Positions 31,455 through 44,304 of a DNA stretch of 64,000 nucleotides are shown here, piece after piece. This stretch comes from Chrysopilus asiliformis (Eukaryota; Arthropoda; Insecta; Diptera; Rhagionidae). The notes below the pieces were generated by a model. The model ran no database searches. It saw nothing but the letters and a program-made list of their open reading frames with translations, and had not been told where the DNA came from. Positions within the stretch are counted from its first letter, which is position 1, and each line of letters opens with the position of its first letter. The position numbers and the translations under genes are program-made. The stretch lies in assembly GCA_964034945.1 (NCBI GenBank), contig OZ035961.1, forward strand, positions 74,402,188-74,466,187, given 5' to 3'.

Positions 31455-33670
31455 AATTAAAGCCAGTCATAAGATGGGTAATCAAAATTTTGGTAAGAAT
31501 TCCGTAAGGTAACAGGCGACTGTCGATTCGACGAGTGATACACTACCAGCCTTTCTTCAAATAAATCGGGAAATAAAATTATTCATTGAGAATTAAGTAT
31601 TCAGGCTATAAGGAAAATTACAGATTTCTTCAATATTGGATTCGCCCTTTTTGAGTGAACGCCTGTTTCGATCGGTCAATGATAAAGTCCGTCCACTCCA
31701 GATAGTTTTCTTCGCTATTATTAATATTAAGGGGAATTGTAGAATCTCGTCAACTGCTTAAACTGAGTAGATTTACCACCTTGTAAATTTACGCTACGAT
31801 TTTGGTGTGCAAACAACCTCGTAAAATTACGCAAACGGCAAATACGGAAATTTCCTGAAATTGTGAAATTAAGCTACAACAATAGGGATTTCTTTTGTGA
31901 CATTTGTTCCCAAATATTAATTATTTTCATTTTTCGCTAATCTTTTCAACTTCAAATTTTGTGGGTGTTCATAGTGTTCATGCAATGCGTAATTTTATCT
32001 GGTGTATGAATACACTTTTATTTATTAGATATGTACCACGTTAAAATCTTAATTTATGATTAATTGACAGCAAATAATTACTAGTTAAACTCTGTATTCT
32101 GATAATTTGTACAACAAAGAGGTCGATATTATTTAACAAACTTGATTTTTACCATTTTTCTAATCCGACGCAGAGAAAGTTTCTCAGTGCTAAATTAGAT
32201 CAAATATTATGAAAACAAAAGAATGCGGATAATGCAATTGCATGACTGAGCAGCTCCATGTATCTACGACTAATTAAAATTTAAACACTATTATAAGTAA
32301 TTCTTTTCCTCAATGTTAATAGTGAAAATGTTGCATAAATTAATTAAGAGCATTTCCTTTATTTGCATGTAACTTATGGAATTTCTTAGTTGATTGAAAA
32401 TTGCTACTAGACTATTCAAAACCAAAAAAAAATTGCCAACTGAATCAGAACGAGTCCAAAGCGAAAATGTTAAACTATTGGATTTAAATGTCAGCGGCAC
32501 CAAAACCAAGTTTAGCATGGCTTTTGCGATTTTTCTGTTTTAAATCCAATTGGTTTTGGAAGAAGGAAGTATGAAAAAATATTTCCTTTCTCTGAATTAC
32601 ACACACTAATTGAACGGATTTTCCACCTTGTTCCGTGGAAGCTATTCGACCATGCTTTATGTTTTTGGTATGTCAGACTGTGCCACGAGGGTTTCGATCT
32701 GATATAAATTATGGCAGCCACTTTTCGTGCTTAATACCCACATTTTAATTATTTCCAAACGGGCACAGATGCTTTTATAGTGACTGTATATTACTTGAAC
32801 GAGCAATCTCGAAGAAAAATTGCACATAAAAATGGAAGCAGAAAAGTAAATTTAATGAATATGGGACAAATTATTTCTTTTCTTAAATATAGAAATGAGA
32901 GTGGAGGTCCAATAGGTGCCTTAAGCTTTTATCAAAAGGCGAGAAATTCGTGAGGGAATTTTTGACGACTCGAATTACAAGAAAATGTGATGAAGACTAG
33001 ATTTTTTTGACGCGAGGTGACGATTAGTCCAAAATAAGCAAGGCGTAATATTTAATAGAGTTGGCGATTCACTAGCCTTCAATGGATTCTTGGTACCACC
33101 TGATGGCTATTTTTTCTATTGGTTTACATTCACCTTAGAGTTAAATGGTAGCTTCTTCGGTTTTTATCGTAGCTGTGCGTATGGCATTTTCAATTTTCGA
33201 TAGGCAGCGATTGAGTTGCACAATCAAATCACAGGCAGGCGTGCCAATTGATTACCATACAGTCGAAGTCAATGATCATTAATTGAAAGTGTTCATCAAA
33301 GACTACCATAACAGCCGGATCTGTACAGCTGAATTCCAATGAAGATATTGGATTTAGTTAAATATTTAATGGTATCTATAGAAATGGTAATAATTGAGTA
33401 AATTGACATGGTCAGCACTGACGTTTCTTCTAACGTGCACAGGTGTTATCTGCACACCCGAATCGAATATTAATTTATATTTTAACTCCAATTTTTTTAT
33501 TTTTTTTTTGATTATTTACCAATGGGTGCCTCAAGCACCCCGCACCATATGATATTGACCAACGCAACAACGCGAGAATTTATGCTTATGTCCTTTGCTC
33601 ATAAGTGCACGATCAAAAAATATAAAAACTCGGCACATTCATAACACAATATCTAGCAAATCTGAAGTCT
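31455..33670. other. AT-rich sequence, no gene seen
   Basis: Overlapping short minus-strand ORFs at 32291-32721 contain no recognisable motif. Nothing else is supported. Confidence 0.4.
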
Positions 33671-33672
33671 AA

Positions 33673-34125
33673 AGCGAGAACTCCAACTGGGCAGAGGCAG
33701 CAGCAGAGGCAGAAACAGAACTTTAGAACACAGCGTCTTATGTGATGAGATCCAATAAAGCAGCAGCAGAGGCAGTGGCAGAGCCAGTGGCAGAAGCAGA
33801 AACACATTTTAGCTCTAATCTCTAAATTTCTGCTTTCAATTTAACCTCACAAATCGTTGTTGATATTTTTTGCATATATGGACGTAAGTAAATTTTTGTA
33901 ATATTTGAAATGGAGGAGAAATTAATTGAATACTTAAAAAACAACAAAATATTATACGACAAATCATGCCGCGGATATAAATACGTACAACATTTTGACA
34001 GATTTCTGCTATTTTCGTCAGAATTCAAATTTCATTGTGGGACAGAAAGCAGATTCTGCTTCTGCTTCTGCCACTGCTACTGCTTCTGGCTCTGCTGTTG
34101 CCTCTGCTCAATTGGAGTTCTCCCT
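33673..34125. mobile_element. 453-bp PIF/Harbinger-like MITE with MADF remnant
   Basis: The left end AGCGAGAACTCCAACTGGGC and the inverse of the right end (AGGGAGAACTCCAATTGAGC) match, and the pairing continues into GCAGAGGCAGCAGCAG repeats for about 50 bases. TAA flanks both sides (33670-33672, 34126-34128). The interior has the first residues of a MADF-domain gene. Duplications of TAA and an associated MADF/Myb-like gene are features of PIF/Harbinger. Confidence 0.85.
33910..34010 (+). pseudogene. MADF-domain N-terminal remnant
   Basis: ATG at 33910 starts EEKLIEYLKNNKILYDKSCRGYK, which matches the beginning of a MADF domain: a helix with I/L spacing, then LYD.S...YK. After about 30 residues the frame runs into the GCAGA repeats of the right TIR. 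In insects, MADF proteins bind DNA; PIF/Harbinger elements carry a second gene of this type. Only the start survives. Confidence 0.6.
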
Positions 34126-34129
34126 TAAA

Positions 34130-35079
34130 GCAATTATCAAAACTGCTTGTGACCCGCATTCTAACGCGACCCTTAGCGTGTTCTCTAATTTACAGCGAAT
34201 TAAAGCAAAATAAAAACGCAGTAAGTCCATTTTGATCGTTCCACCGTTTACAAAGCTCAAAAGAAGCAACCACACACAACAATGAATTTGTGTTTTCCGG
34301 AAAATGGCAAACCAGTGGGCCGTGGCCATATACATAACAATGAGCATATACTTTAACTTCACTTTTTCGGAGCAATTTTTCAAGTTTTTCTGAATAAAAG
34401 TCGACAAATACGCTTGTTTAGGGTTTGCCAAAAACTGTTGCTCTGGTTCAATAAAATTGGATAATTTGCACTTTAATAATTTGCAAACACAGAAAAATTA
34501 AAAGTGAACTAAAGTAGAACAATATATAAAAAATGGAAAATTTTGAAGCGATAATTTGTTTTATTTGTTTGTATATTTGCTATTTGCATGTGATGCGAAT
34601 AAATAAAAAGAAAAAAAGACAATATTGGGTGCGGCCAGTGAATTAAACACGGGACATTGATGGATATTTTGAAGTTTGCTTCAATAAAATAAAAACTTCC
34701 GACCCTGAAGACGTTTTCAAGCACACAAGAATGACTCCTAACGTTTATAATTTGTTATTAGAATTGTGCAAAAACAACCTAACAAAGTCATCAATCAGAA
34801 CACCACTTTCTCCAGAAAAAAAATCGTGTTTTTCCGCACTTCTTCAATTAATTTCTCGTCGAACGACATTTTGATTGGCACTGTATACAACTGTCAACGC
34901 AGACTTATTGCGTTAAAGTTCAAAGTTTGGCAACTTTTGCGTCGATGGTTGCGTTCAATGCGTTCACTGTGCTCACTCAAAAGCATTTCTGTGAAATAAA
35001 CTCGTAAGTGACATTTGGATGCGTGATGGTTGCGGCTTGGTTGCGTTCATTGTTCTCCAAGGGTAAGGAACATTGTTAC
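34130..35079. other. AT-rich sequence, no gene seen
   Basis: ORFs on both strands at 34035-34431 cross the end of the TIR element and are not coding-like. Nothing else is supported. Confidence 0.4.
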
Positions 35080-35082
35080 TTA

Positions 35083-35536
35083 AGTCCCAACTATAATGTG
35101 CATAAGCTGACTTAAGTCAACTAATGCAATGGTACGACAACACGAAAATTGTATACTCAAACCATAATGGGAATACGCGACTTTTGTTAAGTTTCATTTC
35201 GGTTTCGTTGAACTTAAGCAAAGCGACTGGGAGCGCTCGCACATACGGAAAAGTGAAGGAGACAGAACAAGACAATTTTTCAAAAGTCATGTCGGAAGAA
35301 ATTGTGAATAGTTTTTGCGATATTTTAATAGATAATGTTAGAGACCACAAGTGCTTATTTATAAAAAGTAATTCGCAGTATTTCAACAAGTACGATGGCG
35401 TTTCAACATATGGATGTCATATTTCGACAAGACCTTATTCCTTTAAGTTCATTATGGCTTGCTTATGTGCATAAGCAAAATTTCGTTGACTTTTGAAATT
35501 TGCTTAAGTCAGCTTATGCACATTATAGTTGGGCCT
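35083..35536. mobile_element. 454-bp PIF/Harbinger-like MITE with MADF remnant
   Basis: The left end AGTCCCAACTATAATGTGCA continues into TAAGCTGACTTAAG; the inverse of the right end (AGGCCCAACTATAATGTGCA) matches for about 34 bases with one difference. TTA flanks both sides (35080-35082, 35537-35539). The length is nearly the same as the element at 33673, and both keep only the start of a MADF gene. Confidence 0.88.
35289..35400 (+). pseudogene. MADF-domain N-terminal remnant
   Basis: ATG at 35289 gives SEEIVNSFCDILIDNVRDHK then CLFIKSNSQYFNKYDG, the expected start of a MADF domain (L-I-x-x-V-R-x-H-x-C-L-x-x-K-S-x-x-x-Y). The frame stays open to about 35473, but the residues after the motif no longer match the domain, as though the middle of the gene was deleted. 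The 33910 remnant has the same truncation point, suggesting related deletion derivatives. Confidence 0.65.
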
Positions 35537-35539
35537 TTA

Positions 35540-37210
35540 CAGCGGACGGAAAAATATTTTCGAGTTTTGTTTTGACTTCATTTCTTTGTACGATTGCATT
35601 GTTCAGCTGATGTGCTCTATATTTGGTCGAAAACAGTCAGGGGGGCTTCAGGTAACTTATTTTCGATCGACTAACCAGTCGAAGGAAATCTTTAGTCGAC
35701 CAAAAATTATTAAACAGGCCGACACTAATTCCGGTGCATCTGATATGAGTCTTTTCTATGTCATTTGAGATCGCTGATTCCGAATCTGGCAGTAGTTTGG
35801 TTATGTGTAAAAAAAGAATTTAATGATATTTACGATGGCTTGTAGATGTACAATCGATAAACGGTTGGCGAAACAATTAATTTTTCAATTAAATATCCCG
35901 GAAAAATTGGTTATGATCAATTCCGGCACTTTCCGACTTAACGTAGTATCGAAATGAAAATCTTTTAGTAGGCATTTTCAGCCGGCTGCTCTGCTATTAA
36001 TAAATTATTTTGTTGGCCTTGTTTACTTTTTTTCCAGTAAGGTGTTAGATTATAGGCTGCAATGATTTAAATTATTTAACAGGCGCGGATCCAGAGAGGG
36101 AGTCATGGGAGAGAAATTTCCTAATTACAATCGGAAAATAAAAATAATTTCATAAAATCAAAAACATTAATTTGATCAATTTATATTTTATGGAGTGACT
36201 GAAAATGCCTATTTAAATAGTATTTTTTTATTGTTTTAATTTCCTGAAATCATATTAAACATTGCATTGTGTTATCACACCGAATAAGGAAACAATCATG
36301 TCCAAAACTCGTGTCTTCTTTTGAGACAGTACGCTTCATAATTTTCAGCAGTGTTAAAATTATACCACTGCTGCAGTCAATGTCCTAATGATAACTGAAC
36401 TAATAAAAATCTCTCGCATAAATGGCCTTATCACAAATTAATACAACTAATATAGATGGGAAAATTCTAAGAAGACATTTTTGGTTAGAAGAGTACAAGA
36501 AACTTTTGTTCTACTTGCCTCATTTTCTTTGTGAAGATAGAAATTGATTTTGTGTGGGTATCGTATACAGTGCTGCCACATCTCGGATTTGAATACGTTT
36601 TTCTGGTAAAAAGTTAAATTATTTTTATTAGAAATAATGTTATTACAGAAACTTATATATTGGCAGTACTGCGTCTAAAATCAACATCAAAACAAATGAA
36701 GTTCGGTAATAATAAAAAACAACGAAATCAGATAGTTTTGTGAATTTATTTCAAAATTTGCGAAGTTCAAATGTAAATATTGGTAATATATACGGGTTTC
36801 CTTAAGTTTTGGTGATTTTCTGCTAGAAAATAATATAAAAATATACCTTTCTGCCGGTGTTAAAACCCTAAAAAATTTTCTTCCGGGATTTTTCTTATTG
36901 TCTGCTAAACATTCCCTAACAAGGCATTGAAGAAACTCTTTTAGGGACATTTTAGTGTTCATTTGTGGTAAAAGTTTTTAAAAATAATCACTGTTTACAG
37001 GTGAAATCAGGATATTTGTGGTGTATATGACCTATTGCATTGGAGACAGATTAAAAATGTAAACACTTCGCTGTCGGGAGCTCGTTGGTGTTAGTGTCGT
37101 GATCAGCTTTTGTGTGCCCTTCTTGCGTTGCATTTATGCCTTTGGGGAAGAAAGAGAATTCCCATATCGCAAAATGGTATTTTTTTTTATCGCTTCTCGT
37201 TTTACTCGCA
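35540..37210. other. AT-rich sequence, no gene seen
   Basis: A minus-strand ORF at 36687-36962 has no recognisable motif. Nothing else is supported. Confidence 0.4.
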
Positions 37211-37213
37211 TTA

Positions 37214-37679
37214 AGCAGGGATTATACACAGCAAGTAAAGAGAGGCAAGTAGTTTGCTTAGTTTACACGTTTCAAGTAAATCATTTCAAGTAGAATGACA
37301 GCCAAAGGAAAACATAACCTAAAATTTTCTGAGAAAAAATATTACGACTCTTTTTTGTAGAAAAATTTGCGAATTTTGACCTAAAACTATTTGTTGCCGA
37401 CGAGTTTTTATACCCGTGTCGTTTTTTCCTTAAAATGTTACGACGTTCTCTGGGAAAGCAGCAAATATAAAATGAACCGAAACACACACAAATAAAACCA
37501 CCTCTTGTATACACGGTTCCATGTTCTTGTATTTGTTTTTACTTGCCACAAAAATACAATGCCTTTCTATTATTTTCGAGAGAGCGGCAAGTATTCTCAC
37601 ACATATGCGATATGCGAGCTCAAATCGCGTGTATTTACGTCTACTTGCCACGAGTTACTTGAAGTGTCTAAACCGGGCT
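37214..37679. mobile_element. PIF-like MITE, copy 2 (inverted relative to 12515)
   Basis: It starts AGCAGGGATTATACACAGCA, ends TACTTGAAGTGTCTAAACCG then GGCT, and is flanked by TTA (37211-37213, 37680-37682). The interior matches the reverse complement of 12515-13001 (GAGAGAGCGGCAAGTATTCT, AAAATGTTACGACGTTCTC). ORFs across it are shared between the two copies only because the element is. Confidence 0.87.
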
Positions 37680-37689
37680 TTAGCTAAAC

Positions 37690-38035
37690 GAGAGTTTGCG
37701 TTTTTGTCCCATCTATAGTAGTTGTATTAATCTATGTGGAAGCAGAACGAGTTATATGCAAAGTGAAACAGATTATTTCTTTCATATGCGTTTGTGACTA
37801 CCTCTTATATAATGATTAACACAATCAATTCTTAAATCGCCAAATTTAAAAAAAAATTGCCTGCGTCCCGCATTAAAAATTTGGTTGCCGCCTTTTTTTA
37901 ACTGCCCTATAAACTGTCTATATGTCATATTGCGCAGAGGTTAAATTAAAACTTTAATAACTTTTGCATACAACTCATTTATTCTCATTATTTGAGACCG
38001 AGGGGTCATATGACCATAAGTTTTTTGTATTGAAA
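37690..38035. other. AT-rich sequence, no gene seen
   Basis: No ORF or repeat is supported. Confidence 0.4.
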
Positions 38036-38041
38036 CTCTAA

Positions 38042-38378
38042 AGGCCCAACTACGATCGACATAGGAGCGCATATGTAAATGTCAAATTCCCAACGAATGT
38101 TGGCATACATAGCTGTCAACATAACAGCTAATTTTCATTTTACCACAAGTGGAAATTATTATGGCAACAATATTATTAAATTCACAGTAAAATTTTAGGT
38201 TATGTTTACTATTTTCATATGTCAGTTCTATTTGTATCGAATCAATCATGCTTAACGAAAGTTTAACGAAGGTTTGAAATTGGCACATGTCTATTGTAGG
38301 TAATAACATTGACTTTCTTATTCTGGAAATGACATATGCAGTTGCATATGTGCTCCTATGTCGATCGTAGTTGGGCCT
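38042..38378. mobile_element. 337-bp PIF-like MITE with perfect 27-bp TIRs
   Basis: AGGCCCAACTACGATCGACA at the left is matched perfectly by TGTCGATCGTAGTTGGGCCT at the right and the pairing continues through TAGGAGC. TAA flanks both sides (38039-38041, 38379-38381). The first ten bases match the right end of the 35083 element, so the two are related. The interior is non-coding. Confidence 0.88.
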
Positions 38379-38449
38379 TAATTTACTGGAGCAGAATGCT
38401 TGAAATTTATTTTTGAGTTACTTTCCGACTACATGCAGAGAAAAAATGT

Positions 38450-38585
38450 GGTAGGGTATGCTTGAGAAAACCTCAAGCATACTAAATGGTTGTGCCAATC
38501 ACAGCTTTTTTTGAATGAATATGCCAACCATTTATATGCTAGGTGTCATCAAATTCCTAATTCTGAAATATTTGCCGCAATCATA
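38450..38585. repeat. Dispersed repeat family D, copy 2
   Basis: It is the inverse of 21262-21400: TAGGGTATGCTTGAG..CTCAAGCATAC forms a hairpin, followed by AAATGGTTGTGCCAATCA, ATGCCAACCATTTATATG and ATTCCTAATTCTGAAAT. Confidence 0.6.
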
Positions 38586-39095
38586 CATTCAAATTTGTAT
38601 GTGGCAGAGGAAGACGGAATATGAATTACTTGCCTCTCTCTTTCAGTTAGAGAAAAATGAAATCTCACCAATCTTTTGCGAACAGTGATGCCAGATTCTT
38701 TATTATTTCTTTTTGACGTGGATACGTCTTGGATTTTGGTTATGGGGGTACAAATTAGAAAATCGGCTTGCTGCCATGATAACAAATTTGCAATCGATGA
38801 TACTTGATAGTTTGTGGTGACATCCGAACAGAAGCTGTGTTATAAGATGAAGCCTACATTAAAGCATTATTTAGGGTATTTTGTTATGTTAAACTATGTT
38901 CAATTATTTAAAAAAAAAATCAAAATGTTAATTTTCACTCCCGCTGTTATGCTGTATTTGCTGCTTGTAATACAGATATCACAGTTTATACTCTTTTTAT
39001 GCTCCTTTGTGTGTATTGAATCTAATGTATTGAATCTCATGTTATTTCGTTCTTTTCGCTCTTAAAAGTTTCGCTCTTAAAAGTTTCGCTCTTAA

Positions 39096-39815
39096 CCCTT
39101 TGGACCCTCTTGGGATCATGCGCCCAAAAATTGTTTGCGTAAAAACTGTTATATAAATTTCCTTTACAGATTGGTTCTGAATTATTCCATATCTATTCGA
39201 CTATTCGGTCAATCCATAATAAAGTGGTAAGCGACTTAGCATTATACTGGCAACACAGCCTGACCATCTTCATACGTTAACGTTCGTTTCAGGCAAAATT
39301 ATGAGGATATTCGTGCATCTGTTTGTCGGTTTATCTGTAGCTCGAGAACGCGTTGAGCTAGCGACTTGAAATTTTTTGTACGAAAATTGTAGTTTTCTAT
39401 CAACTTTTGGAAAAGTAACAATAGCTATAACGGGTACATCCCATACAATTTTTGGAAAAAAAAAGTTATTTGAAAATTTCTAGAACCTCTTAATTGGGAC
39501 ACTCTAAAATCGGGACACCTCTAAATCGGGACAGGAATTCGCGGTCCCGTCGGTGTCCCGATTAGGGAGGTTTTACTGTAATTAAAATAAAATTTCCCTC
39601 ATTTTTTCCTTTATCGTTTTTTACGTAGCTCGAACGGTTTTCGGGATATTTGAAAAAATATTATCTTTTACATATTTTTTCCAAAACTAAATATTGCAGA
39701 GGAAAGTTTTGTGTTGATCACAACTGATATTTTTTTTGTGTTTTTGTCATATTCAAGAATGAATCGATAAAAAGTTTTTCTGCATTTCACGATTTGTAGA
39801 CCTCGGTCTCAAGGG
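39096..39815. mobile_element. piggyBac-like non-autonomous element (720 bp)
   Basis: CCCTTTGGACC at the left and GGTCTCAAGGG at the right are imperfect inverted ends, both flanked by TTAA (39092-39095, 39816-39819). The interior contains a diverged dispersed-repeat block (GTTGAGCTAGCGACTTGAAA) and a pogo-like MITE. There is no transposase. Confidence 0.55.
39478..39578. repeat. Short pogo-like MITE, degraded
   Basis: The right end CGATTAGGGAGGTTTTACTG is followed by TA; the left part TAGAACCTCTTAATTGGGAC is its inverse with changes. The unit CTAAA(A/T)CGGGACA is repeated inside. Confidence 0.5.
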
Positions 39816-39819
39816 TTAA

Positions 39820-42105
39820 TTGCGACCAACTGCAATCAAATACACAATTAACTGTGCTCGTTATATAACAATTTTTCGAATAGAATATTTTTGACTTAAT
39901 ATAGAATTTGTGAGCGCTTTAATTTTTATTTCGCATATCTCAATTCTTTATAATTTTAATACTAGCGTTTTTGACTGCCAAATTTCATCTGCCAAAATAA
40001 TTTCAAGTTTTTACATGTCAAAATAGACTTGGACCGCAACAAGAAATGATGTTCTTACATTAATTTCTGAGATGTTAAATAGAGCAAAAACTTTTAGCTG
40101 TATACCCTCTGTCGCAAATTTGTATTTTAAATATTTGTTATTGATAATTTGGAAAACATTTTTAATTCAACATTTTTACAGTGCATGCAAATTTATATGC
40201 AAAAATAACATAGTAAGAGTCTTCTGTAGTCCAACGTGAATCAATTCACTAATAAAGGGATGAATATTAATGAACCGATTCGCATGAATACCATTATTAT
40301 TATTATGTTTTTTTACGTATTTGCTAGTCGGAATTGAAAATAAATATCTATTTTGAATATTTTCACCGCTAATCAACGCAATATGGCACGCATTCCCAAT
40401 AGCTAAAACGATTTAACGCATAATTTGCGTAACTCCGTTTGCGAACACATCTATGTCTGGCAAAATGATTGATATTTTATAACAAATTATATATTTTCCA
40501 TTAGGTTTTTCATCTTTTTGTCTGTATCATTATTTTTCAATAAGAAAAAGTGAAATTTAAAAAAAAACTTTTATTCTTTTCATCAAAAATTATAAAATGA
40601 ATTGGCGTCTAAATTATTTTAAAGCAGCTGCTTAACGTTTTTAAATTTGCCACCACTCACGATCAACATGTATACTGCACTACTGTAGAAACTGTTATAT
40701 CAAAAAAGCATACCAATTGATGGTAGTCTGGTAGTAGTTAATTGTTGTTGTGATTTGTAAGGCTGTATATATTTATTTCAAGTTATATGAAAACCAAAGC
40801 AAGTTTAAAAAACCATACGCAAGAGTGAAACGTTAATTGAATCGCAAAATGTTCAATTTTTCCAGTTTTTTAAGCTCGGGTTTATTTTTGTAAAACAAGT
40901 TTTTGTTTATATTTATGAAACTGACATGTGGGTAATTTCATCTTTGGTTTATGACAAAAAAAAAAGAAAAATTTAAGTAGCTATAAGTTATTATTTCTAC
41001 ATTGTAATCGAAAATATTCATATCTACGAGTATACTTCATTTTACCATTATAGAGAGCCATATCACTTCATTTCCGAAAACTTTCCCATTTTTTTTAGAT
41101 TAACCAATAGTAGGAAACCTATTAATGTTTTCGATATAATACCTGAACTCATAGTTTGTTTATTTTGATTTTTTTTATTATAAATGTTTTTCGTATGTAA
41201 ATTATGTTTAAGTTCAAACACCCAAAGTATCTATTTCTGCTTCTGCTTTTGCTCAAGCATCTCATATGCATAAATGCGATTTGAATATGCAAATTAAATT
41301 TCCATCATAAATTTTGGAGTTTTTATTTCAGGCATTCTTTCTAATAGACATTCGAAAATTCGTGGAAATTTCCTTTTGAATATCACGATTGTTATGATTT
41401 AATTGTGTTATTGACTTCTATCTCGTATGTGACTCATCTAATATAATCAATAAAATAAGCAATTTGCAATATTAACTTCTTTTCAGGATTTTTTTAGGCA
41501 TGCTATTACATAATATGGGTTGAAATACTGCAGGTTTTGATATGAATTAAAATATATTTATTACTTTAAGTAAAAAAGTTTAGCAAGTGAAAAAGGATGT
41601 TGTGAGAAAAACAAATCAATCTGATTTAATGTTTGGTATAAAGTGTTTATTATATATACTGTACACGGAAAGAAATTATCCCTATAAAAATTGTGATTTT
41701 TTTGTAATAGCTCCCAAAAATATCTATGGCGATCAACACATGACTTTCTTATACAAAATCTACGTTTGTGCACTTAACACTATGATCCCGCGAATAAGAT
41801 AAAGTAATTTTTATTTTGCAAAATCTGAAATATTTCGATAACGGTATAAGATATTGATTTACCGCAAAAGGTAAAAATATAGAGAATTTTAATACATTTA
41901 TTTCTGCCATTAACTGTTTTTTCGAAAATCCGTTAGATTGCAAGCAATTCGCAAAATATATATTTTTTTGATTTTTATTGATAATTACTCGATAACGATG
42001 AAATATATCGGATAACGGTAAAAGACAAAATTATTGCAAACATTATTCTCTTCAATTCATCTCATATATTGAATCACCAAAGACCCATTATTTTTCGAGA
42101 TAATC
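39820..42105. other. AT-rich sequence, no gene seen
   Basis: It includes a short ATT repeat near 40290. Small ORFs at 41561-41943 lack motifs. No gene, RNA or element ends are supported. Confidence 0.4.
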
Positions 42106-42108
42106 GCA

Positions 42109-42484
42109 AAAAATTGATTGAGCTTGAGACTTGAAATTTTGCACAGATCCGTTTTTTGTAAAATGCGAGGCTAAGTTCGTTAATGGGCAAAAATGGACCA
42201 TTAGGGGGAGTACCCCCCATACGAACGAAAACGTTTTTTTGTAAATATCGCAAAAACGGTGCATCTTATCAAAAAAGTCCAAGAACAAAAGTTATTTAGA
42301 ATATGATTCTACATAAAACTCCCATACATCAAAATCCGATTGGAATAAATTTTAAAAAATCTTATTGGAAAGTTTGACTTCAAAGTGGAATTTTGGTACA
42401 ACTGTTCGAATTTTGATACGAATATCACCATACGGGTCTCCAATGATTGCCAGATTGGCAATTATAGCTTTTGTTATGTTTTTA
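42109..42484 (+). repeat. Family A copy, 3' part
   Basis: It starts at GATTGAGCTTGAGACTTGAA, then GGACCATTAGGGGGAGTACC, CCGATTGGAATAAATTTT, the right TIR TCACCATACGGGT and the family tail. The TCTG tract and left end are missing. Confidence 0.75.
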
Positions 42485-42489
42485 TGCAA

Positions 42490-42880
42490 TGTTTGAATTT
42501 ACAATTTAACCGAAAAAATTATTTGATGTAAATAGCGTAACACTTTCTATATTTTTTTGAAATAACGGATCTTGATAACGACTTGAGATACACAGTTCTT
42601 GTAAAAGACCGATACATAGGAATTGTCTCCAACTTTTGTCATGAATAAGATAGCTGAAAAACTCGAACTTTCGGAGCAAATCGCAAAAAAACAAATTTCG
42701 ATTTTTTAAAAGCCGCCGTTTTGGTTACTTCCGGTCAAAGGGGTTTCACCAAAAGTTGACAGGATCGTGTATTCCAATACCAAACATGCCTGTAAAATTT
42801 CATAACTCTAGCTCCAATGGTTTTTGAGAAATCTTGTATACAGACAAACTGACAGACAGAAATACATTTTTGTTACAATT
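42490..42880. repeat. Dispersed repeat family E, copy 1
   Basis: TCTTGATAACGACTTGAGATAC, AAAAGACCGATACATAGGAA and ATAAGATAGCTGAAAAACTCG are matched in inverse by 48985-49165 (CAACTCCTTATCGAGATATA, TTTCAGTTATCTTATGCAT). The end carries a short CAGACAGA run. The class is unknown; it resembles families A and B in layout. Confidence 0.5.
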
Positions 42881-42889
42881 GGCTCAGGA

Positions 42890-44300
42890 GTGCTCAGGAA
42901 ATGTTTTTTAGGCAAAATTAAGAGGTTGAAAGTTCTCATGAATACATAAAATAAATTAAAAACAAAAAAGTAAGCTAGTCCTTACAAAAACCCCTTTGTG
43001 GATTTCCTTGCCAATCGGCGATGTAGAGGTGTTTACTTGGCAACTGCATAGTTTTAAATTTCGGTACATAAATAGAATACGAAGTTCCTTAGATTCGTAT
43101 AAATCTCTTAATTATTATTGATTAAGTTTGTAAGTTATAAAAAACACTAGATAAACTACGAACAACGCCTACGAAGAGGATTAAAAACTGGTTTCATTCC
43201 CATTAGAGAAAGAGTTTTTACACAAAAAAACTGAAAAATACACGAGAAACGCAAAAACATATTGCTGACCTCTTGTCCTTGAAAAACACACATATTAAAC
43301 AATTTTTTTAACTTTAAAAATGCGATTCAGAATGTATAAAATGTGTGGTATAAGATTTAATTGTGCTTTAAGTAATATATATATATAAATATAGGAAAGG
43401 AAACAAACAAACAACTATTTGAATTAGTTCTTTATGTGAATATTCAGTGAAAATTGAAACCCAAGAAATTTAAACATATATGTAAAAAGATTTCAGATAA
43501 ATTAAACTCATATGAAGGAAGCAAAAAGAAAAAAAACTACTAAAAATTTAAAAACAATTTTCGATTGTCGAAATGAAAAAAAAAACCGTGAAACGGAATA
43601 ATTCTTTTTTTTAGCCTGAGTCGTTTCATAAAATGACCACAACAACAATGACCGATGAATGTGATTTATCGCTTTTCTTGGTTTGCCTATAATTTTAAAT
43701 TCATTAATTTTTTTTAATTCGAAGATATTTTGCATGTTTTTGGCTATCTGATGAGAAGATTTTGATTTTCGTAAAAGTTTTCGTTAGATTTTAAATTTCT
43801 GTGTCATATTGGATTAAAAATCTTCATGTGACCGTGACAGTGACTTTCTTAATGATTGGCGGATCCGCTAATTAGTCTATCGGAACCTCATTTAGCACAA
43901 AATAATTTTCTTTCTCGCATGAGAAACAACTCACAACAGGTCACTGATTATAACCGGAACATGTTAATATTTTATGTAGGGACGGTGGACAAATTTTGAA
44001 TGGACTGTTGGAAGGGTAGGGTACATGTGCAACAGTAAAATGCGCAAAAAATTCACTTTTTGATGGAATATTTTGTGTAAATCATTGGAACTGATAACGT
44101 GATTCTAGGTCGTTTGGTTTGCGGTTACAGTAAATTTCAAGTACACAGTTAGAAATGATGCTTCAATTCCAACAGTCAAAGTTGGAAATTTTCACATCAT
44201 TTTTGTTGTGAAACTACTTTTGGTATATAAATTCCAAGTATAAAATTTTTAATCGCAAAAGTAATGTAAAAATTACAAGTTATTTTCTTTAATTTTTTGC
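42890..44300. other. AT-rich sequence, no gene seen
   Basis: No coding-like ORF and no resolved repeat ends are present. Confidence 0.4.
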
Positions 44301-44304
44301 AATT

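Noticed and set aside
33661..34130. Q/A-rich or L/C-rich host exons from the CAG-like repeats
   Set aside because: The GCAGAGGCAGCAG runs are the inverted ends of a TAA-flanked MITE, not a coding trinucleotide repeat.
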